Shown: one piece after another, positions 46,987 to 56,028 of the stretch | Layout: each line of letters opens with the position of its first letter | Numbering within the stretch: the stretch's first letter is position 1 | Source: Fluviispira multicolorata | Lineage (GTDB): Bacteria; Bdellovibrionota_B; Oligoflexia; Silvanigrellales; Silvanigrellaceae | Reading direction: 5' to 3' | Assembly: GCF_009208585.1 (NCBI RefSeq) | Contig: NZ_WFLN01000006.1 | Span: 124,001 to 188,000 of the forward strand | Length of the DNA: 64,000 nt | Notes under the pieces: generated by a model | What the model saw: only the letters and a program-made list of their open reading frames with translations | Databases searched by the model: none | Told to the model about the DNA's origin: nothing | Made by a program: the position numbers and the translations under genes

Positions 46987-47793
46987 ATGTTTTCAAAAAA
47001 TTATTTAAAATTAAAATTATTCGCATGCCATCCTGATATGGAAGAAAAAGAATTTGGAAAAAATTTTTTAGAACACTGGCTGAGTGCAGAAGACGATTTA
47101 CGCCCCGAAGAATTTTTCTTTGCAGAAGGGGTTAAAAAAAAATTTCTCGTTGCTGAATTAGGCATAGAAGGCTTAGTCAAGGAATGGCCTGACAACTGCT
47201 CCATGTTTAGAAGAAAAAACAAACCTAAGTTAAATGGTATGATTGGATATTATCATAATAATGAAAACGTTTTTACAGTGTTTTTTAGCATGGGTCAAAA
47301 TTCAGAATATATGATTAAATTTTTTAAATTATTATTTCCATTGTTTAAATCTTACTATGGAAACATTCAATCCTCAAAGGTAATTATTACAAGATATGAG
47401 TTTACTAGAAAGACAGATAATTATGACTCCTCTCATCAATACGGTGACATAATTTCTTTATATGATTATTATGGATTCGGAATTACAATTCCGCAAATCA
47501 GTTGGGTGAACTTCCTTGGCAAAGAACTTGTTGAAAGAATTGGTGAGGATAAATTTAAAACTCTTACCTCTTATATTATTGAAAAAATAAATGATGGTTA
47601 TTTTATTGTCACTCACCCCTCTCATCGATTTCATGGCACTCCCGAAGGATATGCTGAAGAAGAAAGAATTATGCAACATTTAGGAAGGCATCATTTTTTT
47701 GACCGAAATTTAGTCGATCAGAAATCATTATGGAGTGATCACAGTGAAGAACTTGTTCAACAAATTATTGATGAAAAACTAAATAAAAATTAG
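46987..47793 (+). CDS. Putative immunity protein for the RHS toxin
   Basis: 268 residues, starting 13 bases after the RHS stop behind AAAGGAAA, so cotranscribed with it. No signal peptide: a cytoplasmic protein, as expected of an antidote to a nuclease. It starts MFSKNYLKLKLFACHPD and contains WSDHSEELVQQIIDEKL near the end, with aromatic and acidic stretches (EEFFFAEGVKKKFLV, YGDIISLYDYYGFGITIP). I do not recognise the family. The immunity role is inferred only from position. Confidence 0.6.
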   Translation: MFSKNYLKLKLFACHPDMEEKEFGKNFLEHWLSAEDDLRPEEFFFAEGVKKKFLVAELGIEGLVKEWPDNCSMFRRKNKPKLNGMIGYYHNNENVFTVFFSMGQNSEYMIKFFKLLFPLFKSYYGNIQSSKVIITRYEFTRKTDNYDSSHQYGDIISLYDYYGFGITIPQISWVNFLGKELVERIGEDKFKTLTSYIIEKINDGYFIVTHPSHRFHGTPEGYAEEERIMQHLGRHHFFDRNLVDQKSLWSDHSEELVQQIIDEKLNKN

Positions 47794-48035
47794 TGAATTT
47801 TTATTGAATTCCATCCTCCTTAAACGATTTTCAGGGATATGTTTGTTTCTGATACAATTGCTAAAAAATAACAGATTTAATCTTTTCAAATTTTATAAAT
47901 TTATATATAATATTAAATCAATGAATTTTTGATTTAACTCATTGGTTTTTCTGAAGAACTTAAGTTTATTGAATTTTTCTAATTATTAAGGTCTCGTGTA
48001 TAAGAAAATACTATATAAAAGGATTAAAATAAATT

Positions 48036-48917
48036 ATGAGCTATGACTTCCAGGTAAAATGTGAAAAAATATCATACAATAAATTTAGAGAATATTTTAA
48101 AAATCATAATATTGTATGTTTGGAAGAAGAAAGTGCCGATGAGAAATTTGATATTAAAACTTGGCCACAGGAGGGACTGCGATTTTCACCACTAGAAAAT
48201 ACTTGCAGAGCAATTGAGCTTAATTATTCTTCTGATACAAAAGTAATGAATGTAAGAATTCTATCTGCTTCATCCTATCAAGATTTCGATCTTGCGTTAA
48301 GCATTATTTTATATTTTGCAGAAAATTTTAAATCCAGTCGAGTGAATAAGCCAATTTTATATGAAACAACTAAAAAATATAGTATCAAAGAGTTTAAAGA
48401 TGAATATAATCAGAACTGGATAAAAAAATCTTTAGAATTTGATACAAATGCTTTACTTTCTCTTGTACAAGACAGAGAAATTGAAATTATTGGAACAAGA
48501 AGATCAATGTATTTTGGTTCTAAAACATTTGAAAAATATCAAATGTTATCCACTGAAAAAGGCATTGACTTTGCTGAATTCTATTTTTCACAAATGTCAA
48601 AACTACAGACAATAGAATTTGATAATATTTATTACACTTCCATATGGGATTATGACAGAGATCCAAACATAGGGAAAAAAACATTAATCATGTTGCAAGA
48701 AAACATGCCACTTATGCTTCCTCCTTCCGATCTTGTACTCATTCCAAAACAAATAAAAGAACAATCTTTTTTAATTCACCGTAAAGAGCTTGAAGAAGTT
48801 CTAAAATTATCGAACATTCCATTTGAATACTTTGATGATCAGAACGTTAAAATTGGGGAAATAAAATCTTTAAATGATCTTATTATTTCTGACAAATTAA
48901 AAGTTAAATTTATCTAA
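48036..48917 (+). CDS. Hypothetical protein of the immunity island
   Basis: 293 residues, no signal peptide or membrane segment; family not recognised. It starts MSYDFQVKCEKISYN behind AAGGATT and has a two-part look: a mixed alpha/beta first half ending near FAENFKSSRVNKP, and a second half with DREIEIIGTRRSMYFGSKTF, IYYTSIWDYDRDPN and HRKELEEVLKLSNIPFEYF. Its place between the RHS toxin pair and the tandem immunity copies suggests another orphan immunity or accessory gene. The 242-base gap before it (47794-48035) is AT-rich and shows nothing recognisable. Confidence 0.6.
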   Translation: MSYDFQVKCEKISYNKFREYFKNHNIVCLEEESADEKFDIKTWPQEGLRFSPLENTCRAIELNYSSDTKVMNVRILSASSYQDFDLALSIILYFAENFKSSRVNKPILYETTKKYSIKEFKDEYNQNWIKKSLEFDTNALLSLVQDREIEIIGTRRSMYFGSKTFEKYQMLSTEKGIDFAEFYFSQMSKLQTIEFDNIYYTSIWDYDRDPNIGKKTLIMLQENMPLMLPPSDLVLIPKQIKEQSFLIHRKELEEVLKLSNIPFEYFDDQNVKIGEIKSLNDLIISDKLKVKFI

Positions 48918-49030
48918 TATATATAGAAAAAATAAAACATTAGTGAGAATAATTTTTGAAAAACAACTAAACATTATGCTATATATTAAAAATTTAGAGA
49001 ATTTTAATGCTTATTAATATATTCAAAAAG

Positions 49031-49082
49031 CCACTATAACGGACCAAAAGAAAATTCGCATTATGATTATTAAAGGAAATAT
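49031..49082 (+). pseudogene. Remnant toxin C-terminus before immunity copy 1
   Basis: A short reading (SHYNGPKENSHYDY-stop) lies directly before the ATG of the first tandem gene. The same tail, extended upstream, precedes copies 2 and 3. It looks like the last residues of an RHS/polymorphic-toxin C-terminus (pattern NRGxHYNxP...HYDY). Everything upstream of it is gone. Confidence 0.5.
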
Positions 49083-49085
49083 TGA

Positions 49086-49844
49086 ATGTTAAATATATTA
49101 AAATGTCATTTAGGAAAAGACAACTATGTTGATAATATTATTTGTCCATTTTTCCCATGTATTAAAAATAGTAAATACATAAAAGAAAATGATTATTTAA
49201 GCTCATTAAAAGTCATTAAAATATATGAAAAAATACTACCATGGGCAGACAATCAAAAATTGCTCCATATATATGAAAATTTATCAAGAATTATTAAAGA
49301 AACTTTAACTCCTACAGGAACATTATACTTTACTCTTTCAAGCTACTATTCTGAGAATAATAGAATCACAAATTATTTAAAATTATGGAAACAATTGAAG
49401 AAAGATGGTGACGACATTTCATTTTATGAAAAAATAAACACATCTGAAGAAATTATGACTCTGAATGATAAGGGAAAAGTCGCATATTCGGCTATGTGCT
49501 CAATTACAAAAGACAATATAGAAGAATTTATTATGAGAAATGTTCATCGAGAATATTATGATATGAGACTTTATCTTTCAACAAGAGATATTCATTTAAA
49601 AGATGAATTTTTAAATATTTATAGTATTGATAATATCACTATAATTGAACATTTAAGTAGACAGGGTGATATATATTTTCTAATATCAGGAAACACACAT
49701 GATGGAATATATGGTTTAGATATTTTTGGAGAAACTGAAAAAATAGATTTAATTTATGAAAAAATAATGCAAGATAATCCGAAATTAAATATAGTCAATT
49801 TAAGCGAGTTAACTCTTGAAAAAATATTTTCCATTCCAAAGTGA
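49086..49844 (+). CDS. Orphan immunity-like protein, tandem copy 1
   Basis: 252 residues, no signal peptide, family not recognised. It begins MLNILKCHLGKDNYVDNIIC and has conserved blocks (YFTLSSYYSENNRITNYLK, CSITKDNIEEFIMRNVHREY, IYGLDIFGETEKIDLIYEKI). This copy differs most from the other two in residues about 130-200 (IMTLNDKGKVAYSA, MRLYLSTRDI, IIEHLSRQGD). AAAGGAAATATTGA precedes the start. Small acidic cytoplasmic proteins duplicated behind toxin remnants are typical immunity genes; that function is inferred. Confidence 0.7.
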   Translation: MLNILKCHLGKDNYVDNIICPFFPCIKNSKYIKENDYLSSLKVIKIYEKILPWADNQKLLHIYENLSRIIKETLTPTGTLYFTLSSYYSENNRITNYLKLWKQLKKDGDDISFYEKINTSEEIMTLNDKGKVAYSAMCSITKDNIEEFIMRNVHREYYDMRLYLSTRDIHLKDEFLNIYSIDNITIIEHLSRQGDIYFLISGNTHDGIYGLDIFGETEKIDLIYEKIMQDNPKLNIVNLSELTLEKIFSIPK

Positions 49845-50221
49845 TTTTGTAAATTGAGTGATGGAAAATATTTTCAAAATATGGATGCTCATTTCTCTAC
49901 TTAAACAAGTTTTTGTGTTTAATTGGCATCAATAGATGCCTCTTCAATTATGGGAAAACAGGCGCACAAAAAAAATATAATACCCATTCCATTTTGGGAA
50001 TGATACATTAAAACAACATAGAGGTTTTGAAAAAGATCATGAAAATATTCCCAAGAAAATGAATCTTATATAAATCATTATGATGTTTTTTTATGATCAT
50101 TAAAGTTATTCAGCACCATAGCCAAGGTCATTTTTTTGGAGAGAATGATTCTCAAAACAGAGGCTCCCACTATAACGGACCAAAAGAAAATTCTCATTAT
50201 GATTATTAAAGGAAATATTGA
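49845..50221 (+). pseudogene. Decayed toxin remnant between immunity copies 1 and 2
   Basis: 377 bases almost identical to 50981-51357. Reading across frames gives YPFHFGNDTLKQHRGFEKDH, then HYDV and finally IQHHSQGHFFGENDSQNRG...SHYNGPKENSHYDY-stop, the tail of a polymorphic-toxin C-terminal domain broken by stops and shifts. The last reading ends 12 bases before the next immunity ATG, keeping the toxin-then-immunity order. Confidence 0.6.
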
Positions 50222-50980
50222 ATGTTAAATATATTAAAATGTTATTTAGGAAAAGACAACTATGTTGATAATATTATTTGTCCATTTTTCCCAAGTATTA
50301 AAAATAGTAAATACATAAAAGAAAATGATTATTTAAGCTCATTAAAAGTCATTAAAATATATGAAAAAATACTACCTTGGGCAGACAATCAAGAATTGAT
50401 CCATATATATGAAAATTTATCAAGAATTATTAAAGAAACTTTAACTCCTACAGGAACATTATACTTTACTCTTTCAAGCTACTATTCTGAGAATAATAGA
50501 ATCACAAATTATTTAAAATTATGGAAACAATTGAAGAAAGATGGTGATGACATTTCATTTTATGAAAAAATAAATGCATCTGAAGAAATTAAAACTATGG
50601 ATGATAAGGGAAAAGTTGTATATTCGGCTATGTGCTCAATAACAAAAGATCATATAGAAGAATTTATTATGAGAAATGTTCATCGAGAATATTATAATAA
50701 GAGTTTTTATCTTTCAACAAGAGATATTCATTTAAAAGATGAATTTTTAAATATTTATAATATTGATAACTTATCTACTATTGAATATGTATGTAGACAG
50801 GGTGATATATATTTTCTAATATCAGGAGAAACACATAATGGAATATATGGTTTAGATATTTTTGGAGAAACTGAAAAAATAGATTTAATTTATGAAAAAA
50901 TAATGCAAGATAATCCGAAATTAAATATAGTCAATTTAAGCGAGTTAACTCTTGAAAAAATATTTTCCATTCCAAAGTAA
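50222..50980 (+). CDS. Orphan immunity-like protein, tandem copy 2
   Basis: 252 residues, the middle of three paralogues. Its start lies exactly 1136 bases after copy 1's and 1136 bases before copy 3's. Compared with copy 1 it reads IKTMDDKGKVVYSA and NKSFYLSTRDI, features it shares with copy 3; compared with copy 3 its N-terminus (PFFPSIKNSKYIKEN) is like copy 1. The mosaic suggests gene conversion. No signal peptide. Same upstream ribosome site as the other copies. Role inferred as in copy 1. Confidence 0.7.
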   Translation: MLNILKCYLGKDNYVDNIICPFFPSIKNSKYIKENDYLSSLKVIKIYEKILPWADNQELIHIYENLSRIIKETLTPTGTLYFTLSSYYSENNRITNYLKLWKQLKKDGDDISFYEKINASEEIKTMDDKGKVVYSAMCSITKDHIEEFIMRNVHREYYNKSFYLSTRDIHLKDEFLNIYNIDNLSTIEYVCRQGDIYFLISGETHNGIYGLDIFGETEKIDLIYEKIMQDNPKLNIVNLSELTLEKIFSIPK

Positions 50981-51357
50981 TTTTGTAAATTGAGTGATGG
51001 AAAATATTTTCAAAATATGGATGCTCATTTCTCTACTTAAACAAGTTTTTGTGTTTAATTGGCATCAATAGATGCCTCTTCAATTATGGGAAAACAGGCG
51101 CACAAAAAAAATATAATACCCATTCCATTTTGGGAATGATACATTAAAACAACATAGAGGTTTTGAAAAAGATCATGAAAATATTCCCAAGAAAATGAAT
51201 CTTATATAAATCATTATGATGTTTTTTTATGATCATTAAAGTTATTCAGCACCATAGCCAAGGTCATTTTTTTGGAGAGAATGATTCTCAAAACAGAGGC
51301 TCCCACTATAACGGACCAAAAGAAAATTCTCATTATGATTATTAAAGGAAATATTGA
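50981..51357 (+). pseudogene. Decayed toxin remnant between immunity copies 2 and 3
   Basis: Second copy of the 377-base spacer, with the same stops and frameshifts as 49845-50221. Shared lesions show that decay came before the duplication of the unit. Confidence 0.6.
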
Positions 51358-52116
51358 ATGTTAAATATATTAAAATGTCATTTAGGAAAAGACAACTATG
51401 TTGATAATATTATTTTTCCGCTTTTCAAATATTATAAAACAAAAAAATATATAAAAGAAAATGATTATTTAAGTTCTTTAAAAGTCATTAAAATATATGA
51501 AAAGATACTACCTTGGGCAGACAATCAAGAATTGATCCATATATATGAAAATTTATCAAGAATTATTAAAGAAATTATAACTCCTACAGGAACATTATAC
51601 TTTACTCTTTCATGCTACTATTCTGAGAATAATAGAATCACAAATTATTTAAAATTATGGAAACAATTGAAGAAAGATGGTGATGACATTTCATTTTATG
51701 AAAAAATAAATGCATCTGAAGAAATTAAAACTATGGATGATAAGGGAAAAGTTGTATATTCGGCTATGTGCTCAATAACAAAAGATCATATAGAAGAATT
51801 TATTATGAGAAATGTTCATCGAGAATATTATAATAAGAGTTTTTATCTTTCAACAAGAGATATTCATTTAAAAGATGAATTTTTAAATATTTATAATATT
51901 GATAACTTATCTACTATTGAATATGTATGTAGACAGGGTGATATATATTTTCTAATATCAGGAGAAACACATGATGGTATATATGGTTTAGATATTTTTG
52001 GAGAAACTGAAAAAATAGATTTAATTTATGAAAAAATAATGCAAGATAATCCGAAATTAAATATAGTCAATTTAAGCGAGTTAACTCTTGAAAAAATATT
52101 TATTTCAACGAAATAG
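51358..52116 (+). CDS. Orphan immunity-like protein, tandem copy 3
   Basis: 252 residues. The C-terminal two thirds are nearly identical to copy 2, while residues about 20-32 differ (FPLFKYYKTKKYIKEN against CPFFPSIKNSKYIKEN). The last codons also differ (EKIFISTK against EKIFSIPK) because the reading frame runs into the 3' end of the convergent helicase gene: the two genes overlap by 12 bases. The array therefore ends exactly at the core helicase gene, a probable recombination junction. No signal peptide; function inferred. Confidence 0.7.
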   Translation: MLNILKCHLGKDNYVDNIIFPLFKYYKTKKYIKENDYLSSLKVIKIYEKILPWADNQELIHIYENLSRIIKEIITPTGTLYFTLSCYYSENNRITNYLKLWKQLKKDGDDISFYEKINASEEIKTMDDKGKVVYSAMCSITKDHIEEFIMRNVHREYYNKSFYLSTRDIHLKDEFLNIYNIDNLSTIEYVCRQGDIYFLISGETHDGIYGLDIFGETEKIDLIYEKIMQDNPKLNIVNLSELTLEKIFISTK

Positions 52117-54117
52117 ATCAAATAATTTTCGAGCAGCTTCCATTCGTCTTGCTTCTTCAGATGAAGGATCTGTCTTACCATATTCAACTAAATGGCGAGG
52201 TATTGCTGTCAGAAAGCGCGAAGGCTTAGGCTCTCTTTCCGAGTTGCTTGAACGTCCTTTTTTGCGAAATCCACAATGAGAAATGAGAAGTCTGTATTTA
52301 GCTCTCGTAATGGCTACATAAAATAACCGACGTTCTTCTTGCTCTCCATTTTTTATGGTTAAGCTTCTTTCATGGGGTAAAATACCTTCTTCGACTCCAA
52401 TTAAAAAGACATTTGGAAACTCGAGTCCTTTAGAAGCGTGTATTGTCATAATTTGAACTTTTCCAGAATTGTCATTGGCACGATCAAATTTTGCTTCATC
52501 GAGATGAAGAGCATCAATAACTGATTGTATATTTTCTTTTTCCAGTTCAAGTTTTTCTATAACTTTAAGAACTCTCCCTACGATTTCCATTCGGAATTGA
52601 GCAATCTGCATATTGGCTGAAGACACTAAAATATCTTTTTTCAACCCAATATTTTCATAGCACTCCTTGAGTGCAGACGAAATGTCCACGATGTTTTCAG
52701 AATGTCTTAGTTTGGTACCGAAAATATTCCATAAATTAATAAATTCGAGTATCCCTTTGTGAGTTTTTGCAAGATCGGTTAAGGATTCTATAATACTTAT
52801 TTTTGAATTTTGTTTGTATGCATTAAAATATGTTTCTTTAATTTTTTCAAGCGTTGTTATTCCAATGCCTCTACTAGGAAGATTCATAATACGAAATAAA
52901 CTATTTAAATCAGAATTATTATGAGCAAGTTTTAAATATGAAAAAAGATCTCGAACTTCTTTTCTATCGAAAAACTGTGTCCCCCCATTAATATGGTACG
53001 GAATTTTTTTTTCAGCAAAGACTTGTTCAAGTGATAGAGTCTGACTATTTGATCTGACTAATACTGCCACATCATCATAATTAAATGAATGATTGTTCTT
53101 TTGCAAATAACAGATATTGTCAGCAACGAATATTGATTCATCTCTTTCATTTTCACACTCATGGATTATAACAGAATGAATATTTTCTTGTTTGCTCCAA
53201 AGTTCTTTGCCAAGACGCTCCGTATTTTCTCTGATCACACTATTTGCTGCATTGAGAATATTTGGACTGCAACGATAGTTTTGTTCTAAAGTCACTTTTT
53301 TTGCTTCTGGAAATTTATTTAAAAAATCTGAAATGACTGAGGGTTTTGCGCCTCTCCAAGAATAAATACTTTGATCATCATCGCCCACAACACAAATATT
53401 TCTTGATTTTGAAGACAGCATACAAATGAATTCAAATTGAGCATGACTTGTATCCTGAAATTCATCGACCATTAAAAACGAAATATTATTTTGAATTTTT
53501 TCAAGAAGGCTTGGATTATTTTTAAATCCAAGCACAGTTAAATAAACAATATCATCAAAATCTATCAAATTATATAATCGAAGTCTGCGATTGTATGCAT
53601 TAAATAGTTGTTTTAAAATTTTACTGTCAAAAATATTTTTTTTATTAGTGAAGTCATCATCCGTAAATAGACAATCTTTAAAATGAGATATTTTTTGTGC
53701 GGCATCTTGCAATGAAAGAATATCTTCAAGGTTAAATTCTCGAATAGATTCCCTAAGTAAATTTCGACTTTCACCTTCGTCAGAAATTGAAAACTTATTT
53801 TGCAGCCCAAACTCAGCATGGTAATTTCGTAATATTTTTAATGCAAAAGAATGAAATGTAGAGAGTTCAACTTTTCTAGCAATTTTTTCGCTTACAAGTA
53901 TTGCGAGTCTTTCTTGCATTTCTTTAGCTGCTTTATTGGTAAAGCTCACTGCAACAATACTTTCAGGCCGAATTCCAGAGTGTATCATCCATGCAATTCT
54001 TGTAGTTATAACTTTTGTTTTACCAGTACCTGCACCCGCTAAAACGAGTAAAGCTCCTTTTGAGGAAATAACGGCTTCTCTTTGTTCATTATTTAATTGA
54101 GTTAAAATATGTTGCAT
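52105..54117 (-). CDS. UvrD/Rep-family ATP-dependent DNA helicase
   Basis: 670 residues, close to the usual length of Rep. Superfamily 1A motifs are in order: Q-motif LNNEQREAV, Walker A GAGTGKT (28-34), motif Ia SFTNKAAKEM, motif II MVDEFQDT, motif III VVGDDDQSIYSWRGA, motif IV TLEQNYRCS, motif V QIMTIHASKGLEFP and motif VI EERRLFYVAITRAK. A 3'-5' helicase of replication restart or repair; Rep, UvrD and PcrA cannot be separated here. The 3' end overlaps the convergent third immunity copy by 12 bases. Start ATG at 54117; the prepilin peptidase gene lies 24 bases upstream, same strand. Confidence 0.92.
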   Translation of the reverse strand: MQHILTQLNNEQREAVISSKGALLVLAGAGTGKTKVITTRIAWMIHSGIRPESIVAVSFTNKAAKEMQERLAILVSEKIARKVELSTFHSFALKILRNYHAEFGLQNKFSISDEGESRNLLRESIREFNLEDILSLQDAAQKISHFKDCLFTDDDFTNKKNIFDSKILKQLFNAYNRRLRLYNLIDFDDIVYLTVLGFKNNPSLLEKIQNNISFLMVDEFQDTSHAQFEFICMLSSKSRNICVVGDDDQSIYSWRGAKPSVISDFLNKFPEAKKVTLEQNYRCSPNILNAANSVIRENTERLGKELWSKQENIHSVIIHECENERDESIFVADNICYLQKNNHSFNYDDVAVLVRSNSQTLSLEQVFAEKKIPYHINGGTQFFDRKEVRDLFSYLKLAHNNSDLNSLFRIMNLPSRGIGITTLEKIKETYFNAYKQNSKISIIESLTDLAKTHKGILEFINLWNIFGTKLRHSENIVDISSALKECYENIGLKKDILVSSANMQIAQFRMEIVGRVLKVIEKLELEKENIQSVIDALHLDEAKFDRANDNSGKVQIMTIHASKGLEFPNVFLIGVEEGILPHERSLTIKNGEQEERRLFYVAITRAKYRLLISHCGFRKKGRSSNSEREPKPSRFLTAIPRHLVEYGKTDPSSEEARRMEAARKLFDLFR

Positions 54118-54141
54118 TAAAAATTAATTACCTTTGTTAAT

Positions 54142-55005
54142 TTAACCAAAATAAATATAAGCATTCATATCATTTCCGAATACACTGATAATAAAAGCGG
54201 AGGTTGCTAAAAAAGGGCCAAAAGGTATTGCAGCCGAAAGTCCTTTTTTTGAATAAATAGCCCATATAATACCTATTATAGCTGCAATAAAGCTCGCCAT
54301 AAAAAGAGTTAAAATAACGCCTTTCCATCCTAACACTGCGCCGATGAATCCGAGATATTTTATATCTCCCATGCCCATGCCTTCTTTTTTTCTAAAATAC
54401 TCATAAAATTTTGAAATAAAAAATAGTCCTCCTGCTCCACAGGCAATACCAATTAAGCTTTCTAACCAACCCAAATCAGGGTTGAGACAGCTCATTGCAA
54501 AGCCAACTAAAATACCTGGTAGTGTGATAGAGTTTGGTAATATTTTATATTTTAAGTCGATAAATGAAAGAGGTATTCCAGTATATAAAAGCCAAAGTGA
54601 CACAAAAAAAGGGACATAACCTGAGTAATGAAATCGTCCAAAATGAGTAAAATCTACTGAGAATAAAATGGGGAATGAATCGAGAATAATATATGGGTTT
54701 AAAAATTTAAAAAAGACAATAACGCTTAGTATACCGCATAAAAATTCTACAAAAGGATATTGTATAGATATTTTTGTTTTACATTTTTGACATTTTCCTC
54801 TTGTAAAAATGTAGCCCAATAATGGAATAAGTGCAAATGGAGAAATAATTGTTTTACAACTAGGACAAGAACTTCTTGGTAATATAAGCGAGATTTTATT
54901 TGGCAATCGATAAATAACCACATTTAAAAAACTTCCAATACAAATTCCAAATATAAAAACAAATAATCCGAAAATTATATTCAATGTATTTAACTCGATT
55001 GGCAT
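54142..55005 (-). CDS. pilD: Type IV prepilin peptidase / N-methyltransferase
   Basis: 287 residues, normal length. The N-terminal methyltransferase part has CIGSFLNVVIYRLP, then two CxxC pairs in the cytoplasmic loop (CPSCKTI, CQKCKTKIS). The C-terminal A24 peptidase carries the aspartates in FIDLKYKILPNSI and GMGDIKYLGFIG (GxGD). About eight membrane segments. It cleaves and methylates prepilins and pseudopilins for type IV pili or type II secretion. Divergent from smpB across a 110-base gap. The pilin genes are not in the window. Confidence 0.93.
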   Translation of the reverse strand: MPIELNTLNIIFGLFVFIFGICIGSFLNVVIYRLPNKISLILPRSSCPSCKTIISPFALIPLLGYIFTRGKCQKCKTKISIQYPFVEFLCGILSVIVFFKFLNPYIILDSFPILFSVDFTHFGRFHYSGYVPFFVSLWLLYTGIPLSFIDLKYKILPNSITLPGILVGFAMSCLNPDLGWLESLIGIACGAGGLFFISKFYEYFRKKEGMGMGDIKYLGFIGAVLGWKGVILTLFMASFIAAIIGIIWAIYSKKGLSAAIPFGPFLATSAFIISVFGNDMNAYIYFG

Positions 55006-55115
55006 TTATTTTTCCTTGACAAATTATGAGTCTTCAATCAACTATTCTAACGGATAGTTTCTGCCTTATAAATTACAGTAAAAGGCTAAACAATAGAATT
55101 GAACATGAGAAAACT

Positions 55116-55562
55116 ATGAAATCAATCTCAAAAAACAGAAAAGCTTGGCACGACTACTATATCGAAGAAAAGATAGAAGCAGGCGTTAGTTTAAAAGGAA
55201 GTGAAGTTAAAGTACTTCGCGATGGTCATGGGAGCATTGTTGAAGGCTATGCCATGGTGCGTGATGGACAAGCTTGGCTTGTAAATGCTTATATTCCTTC
55301 GTTAAAACATGCAAGCTACTTAAATCATAACGAAAAAAGAGATAGACGATTGCTTTTGCACAGAAATCAAATTGAACGCCTCGATGCAGCAACCCGCCAA
55401 AAAGGCTACACGCTTATTCCGCTCGAAATTTATTTTGATGATAACAATCGTGTAAAAATTGAACTGGGGCTCGCTAAGGGTAAAGCGAACCACGATAAAC
55501 GTGATGCTGAAAAACAAAAAGATGCTAAAAAAGAAGCTCAAAAAGCAATGAAGAGATATTAG
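55116..55562 (+). CDS. smpB: SsrA-binding protein SmpB
   Basis: 148 residues from the ATG at 55116. An upstream in-frame ATG at 55026 would add 30 residues unlike the family, and SmpB normally begins near KNRKAWHDYYIEEKIEAG. Conserved blocks: LKGSEVKVLRDGHGSI, AYIPSLKHASYLNHNEKRDRRLLLH and IELGLAKGKANHDKR, then a basic tail (DAEKQKDAKKEAQKAMKRY). It brings tmRNA to stalled ribosomes. The tmRNA gene itself is not seen here. Convergent overlap of four bases with the lipoprotein gene. Confidence 0.93.
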   Translation: MKSISKNRKAWHDYYIEEKIEAGVSLKGSEVKVLRDGHGSIVEGYAMVRDGQAWLVNAYIPSLKHASYLNHNEKRDRRLLLHRNQIERLDAATRQKGYTLIPLEIYFDDNNRVKIELGLAKGKANHDKRDAEKQKDAKKEAQKAMKRY

Positions 55563-56023
55563 TCGACTTCAACATTTATGTTAAAAACTTCATCTGTATC
55601 AAAGCTTACTGCAGTGGTAAGTAGTCCTTTTTGTCTTTTTATAAGTTTTATAGTTGTTTTGCCTTTACCTATAAATGAAAACTTATAAACTGAGCTGCCA
55701 GATGCACCTATGAGCCCATTTTTAGGCATGCAGCAAGAAGCTTTTCCTTCATAATTGACAAATGTATTGTGGTAGCGAGGTTCTAAATAAGAGTAAGAGG
55801 TTGTGCTGATATCGCGGACAACAACTGCAATTTTATCCTCTTTATCGAGCTTTAGGGAAACAGTGTCTTTGTCAATTCCATCTACAACCAAATAACCATT
55901 AATTTTATAATTTTCACTTTCAGATTCAGAAGGTAAATTTGGATTTTTTGGCGATGATGCACAACCAACTATAAAAAAAGGTGCTGCCAAGCAAAGTGTT
56001 GCGATTGTAAAATACTTTTTCAT
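55559..56023 (-). CDS. Small hypothetical lipoprotein
   Basis: 154 residues from the ATG at 56023, which puts a lipoprotein signal (LAAPFFIVGC, lipidated Cys about residue 21) at the front; the longer reading frame upstream is unlikely. The mature part is mostly predicted beta (YLVVDGIDKDTVSLKLDK, GKGKTTIKLIKRQKG). No family recognised. It lies a few bases after the end of the hypothetical protein gene at 56029, so it is probably in the same transcript. Confidence 0.7.
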   Translation of the reverse strand: MKKYFTIATLCLAAPFFIVGCASSPKNPNLPSESESENYKINGYLVVDGIDKDTVSLKLDKEDKIAVVVRDISTTSYSYLEPRYHNTFVNYEGKASCCMPKNGLIGASGSSVYKFSFIGKGKTTIKLIKRQKGLLTTAVSFDTDEVFNINVEVD

Positions 56024-56028
56024 GACGA

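Noticed and set aside
49031..52116. Tandem 1136-base repeats as a CRISPR-like array or phage repeat
   Set aside because: The repeat unit is a whole gene plus spacer with coding bias, not short repeats with unique spacers.
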